Source of the DNA: Miltoncostaea sp963823515
Lineage (GTDB): Bacteria; Actinomycetota; Thermoleophilia; Miltoncostaeales; Miltoncostaeaceae
DNA length: 64,000 nt
Direction: 5' to 3'
Assembly: GCA_963823515.1 (NCBI GenBank)
Contig: CAWGMB010000006.1
Coordinates: 310,001-374,000 of the forward strand
Positions 62,542 through 64,000 of the stretch are shown piece by piece. The position numbers were made by a program, and so were the translations under genes. How positions within the stretch are numbered: position 1 is the first letter of the stretch; each line of letters begins with the position of its first letter. The notes beneath the pieces are model-generated. The model was given only the letters and a program-made list of their open reading frames with translations. It had not been told where the DNA came from and did not search any database.

Positions 62542-64000
62542 ATGGTGACCGTGGAGGAGATGGGGCGGTTCGACGTGTTCGCCGCTCTCGATCCGGCCGA
62601 CTGCGAGCGGTTGTGCCGCGTCGCGGCCGACATCTCGGTCGGCCCCGGCGAGTTCGTCGTGCACGAGGACGACGAGCGAGCGCTTTTCGGCGTGCTCGAG
62701 GGTCGCATGGAGGTCGTCAGCGTCGTCGACGGCGTGGAGCGTGTGATCGGCGAGCGGCGGCCCGGCGACGTCTTCGGGGAGATGTCGATCGCTCTCGGGA
62801 TGCGCCACCCCGCCGGATTGCGCGCAGCGGAGGCGTCGCGCGTCCTGCGGATCGAGCCGCGCGATTACCACGCGGTCGCCGCCGTCGCGCCGGAGGTCGG
62901 CAAGCGAGTGGGCCTGCTGGCGAGCAACCGGATCAGCGGGCCCAGGGGCTGGCAGGCCCTCGTGTCCGCACCCGCCCCCTCCCGCGCGATCGTGATCGGC
63001 CATCGGTGGGATCCCGCCTGCGCGGAGCTGAGGCGCTTCCTCGACCGCAACCAGGTCCGGTTCAGATGGCTCCAGCCGGACGTGCCCGCCGACGCACAGC
63101 AGTGGTCGGGCGCGCTGCCGGCCGAGGGCGACTACCCCGCCATCCGCGTCGAGAGCGGCAAGACCGTCGTGCGACCGCAACTGCGCCGGGTGGCCGAGCT
63201 CCTCGACATCGCGACCGAGCCGGCGGCCGCGGAGTACGACACGGTGATCGTCGGCGCGGGGCCCGCCGGCCTCGCGGCCGCCGTGTACGGCGCATCCGAG
63301 GGACTCCGGACGATCGTGGTGGAGCGCGAGGCTCCGGGCGGCCAGGCGGGCACGTCCTCCCGGATCGAGAACTACCTCGGCTTCCCCTCGGGCGTGTCGG
63401 GCGACGAGCTGTCGAGCCGGGCGCTCCAGCAGGCGCGCAGGCTGGGCGCCGAGATCCTCGTCACGCGGTCGATCACGCGGATCGACACAGCCACGCATCA
63501 GGCCTTCCTCGATGGCGGCGACGTACTGCGGACGCGGACGATCATCCTCGCCTGCGGGGTCTCGTGGCGGCATCTCGGGATCGAGGGGTTCGACCGCCTG
63601 GTGGGCAGGGGGATCTTCTACGGCGCCGCGCGCAGCGAGGCGCCGAACGTCCACGGCCTGGACGTCCAGATCATCGGTGCGGGCAACTCGGCGGGCCAGG
63701 CGGCGATGTTCTTCTCGACCCACGCGCGCAGCGTGACCATCCTCTATCGCGGAGAGACGCTGGAGAAGAGCATGTCGCGCTACCTCGTCGACCAGCTCGC
63801 CACGCGGGCGAACATCCGCGTGCTCTTCCGGACGGAGGTGACGGCGGCTCACGGTGACGCCTCGCTCGAGGCGATCGACGTCCACGATGCCGCGACCGGC
63901 ACGACGACCCGGCTCGAGTCGGGTGGGCTGTTCATCTTCATCGGTGCGGACGCCGAGACGGCGTGGCTCCCGCCCGAGGTCGCACTCGACGGCAGGGGCT
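62542..64000 (+). CDS. Cyclic-nucleotide-binding domain fused to thioredoxin-reductase-like flavoprotein (partial)
   Basis: Starts at ATG 62542 (GGAGGAGG site) and runs off the right edge. Residues ~8-125 form a CNMP-type beta roll (FVVHEDDERALFGVLEGRME, RPGDVFGEMSIALGMRHP). After a linker with a thioredoxin-like hint (DPACAELRRFLDRNQVRFRW), the FAD site VGAGPAGLAAAVYGASEGLR (~237) and NAD(P) site IIGAGNSAGQAAMFF (~370) follow. The redox-active CxxC expected before the NAD(P) site is missing (FYGAARSEAPNV). So not a classic thioredoxin reductase; possibly an NADPH oxidase or ferredoxin-linked reductase gated by a cyclic nucleotide. Confidence 0.85.
   Translation, partial: MVTVEEMGRFDVFAALDPADCERLCRVAADISVGPGEFVVHEDDERALFGVLEGRMEVVSVVDGVERVIGERRPGDVFGEMSIALGMRHPAGLRAAEASRVLRIEPRDYHAVAAVAPEVGKRVGLLASNRISGPRGWQALVSAPAPSRAIVIGHRWDPACAELRRFLDRNQVRFRWLQPDVPADAQQWSGALPAEGDYPAIRVESGKTVVRPQLRRVAELLDIATEPAAAEYDTVIVGAGPAGLAAAVYGASEGLRTIVVEREAPGGQAGTSSRIENYLGFPSGVSGDELSSRALQQARRLGAEILVTRSITRIDTATHQAFLDGGDVLRTRTIILACGVSWRHLGIEGFDRLVGRGIFYGAARSEAPNVHGLDVQIIGAGNSAGQAAMFFSTHARSVTILYRGETLEKSMSRYLVDQLATRANIRVLFRTEVTAAHGDASLEAIDVHDAATGTTTRLESGGLFIFIGADAETAWLPPEVALDGRG

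Overview
The window is GC-rich bacterial chromosome. Its gene content points to a high-GC actinomycete, most likely a deep-branching Thermoleophilia-type lineage (inference, no marker search was possible). The main pointers are PspA with PspAA, a 754-residue isocitrate lyase of the ICL2 type, a DosS/DosR-like sensor pair with universal stress proteins, GuaB3, and GroES/GroEL behind a CIRCE operator. Genes are tightly packed and many neighbours overlap by 4 bp (ATGA or GTGA). No tRNA, rRNA, CRISPR array, insertion sequence or prophage was recognised.

Layout. 1-9.2 kb (minus strand): a secreted CAP-domain protein, guaA, a beta-CASP metallo-hydrolase, guaB3, a sugar-phosphate kinase, a D-Ala-D-Ala carboxypeptidase, pyrF and an AEC transporter. 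9.2-13 kb: a three-gene type IV pilin-like operon. 13-16.4 kb: a GH15 hydrolase and a two-domain PPK2-family polyphosphate phosphotransferase. 16.6-18.8 kb: groES-groEL with operator and terminator. 18.8-21.9 kb: rph-rdgB-SDR-membrane protein-zinc ribbon. 22-27.3 kb: a sirtuin, thioredoxin-fold proteins, two tandem alpha/beta hydrolases, a flavin reductase and a remarkable three-helix relative of heliorhodopsin. 27.5-30.1 kb: a DEAD-box helicase and pspA-pspAA. 30.2-39 kb: a membrane-anchored ECF sigma factor, then a five-gene acyl-CoA catabolic operon divergent from a TetR regulator. 39.3-47.7 kb: ICL2, an aldo/keto reductase, an ABC-F protein, OsmC, a DHH phosphoesterase, a decayed YCII/ECF42 remnant and serC.

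47.7-64 kb is a stress and low-oxygen island. It holds a CBS-GTPase fusion, three universal stress proteins (one broken), a kinase/AAA fusion of the Rv2004c type, a three-GAF histidine kinase with a DosS-like GAF motif, its LuxR-type regulator, a single-helix microprotein, a 2-oxoacid:ferredoxin oxidoreductase (gamma, alpha, beta) with a GltD-like subunit carrying its own ferredoxin domain, an OsmC protein, a 1-Cys peroxiredoxin, a rhodanese-MBL persulfide-type enzyme and a cyclic-nucleotide-binding thioredoxin-reductase-like flavoprotein. Together these suggest sensing of oxygen or redox state coupled to ferredoxin-based carbon metabolism and peroxide/persulfide defence.

Caution: several otherwise conserved genes carry single-base indels in GC-rich runs (guaA, a pilin-like gene, a 3-hydroxyacyl-CoA dehydrogenase, the histidine kinase, one universal stress protein). 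Essential guaA is among them, so assembly error is at least as likely as genuine decay.
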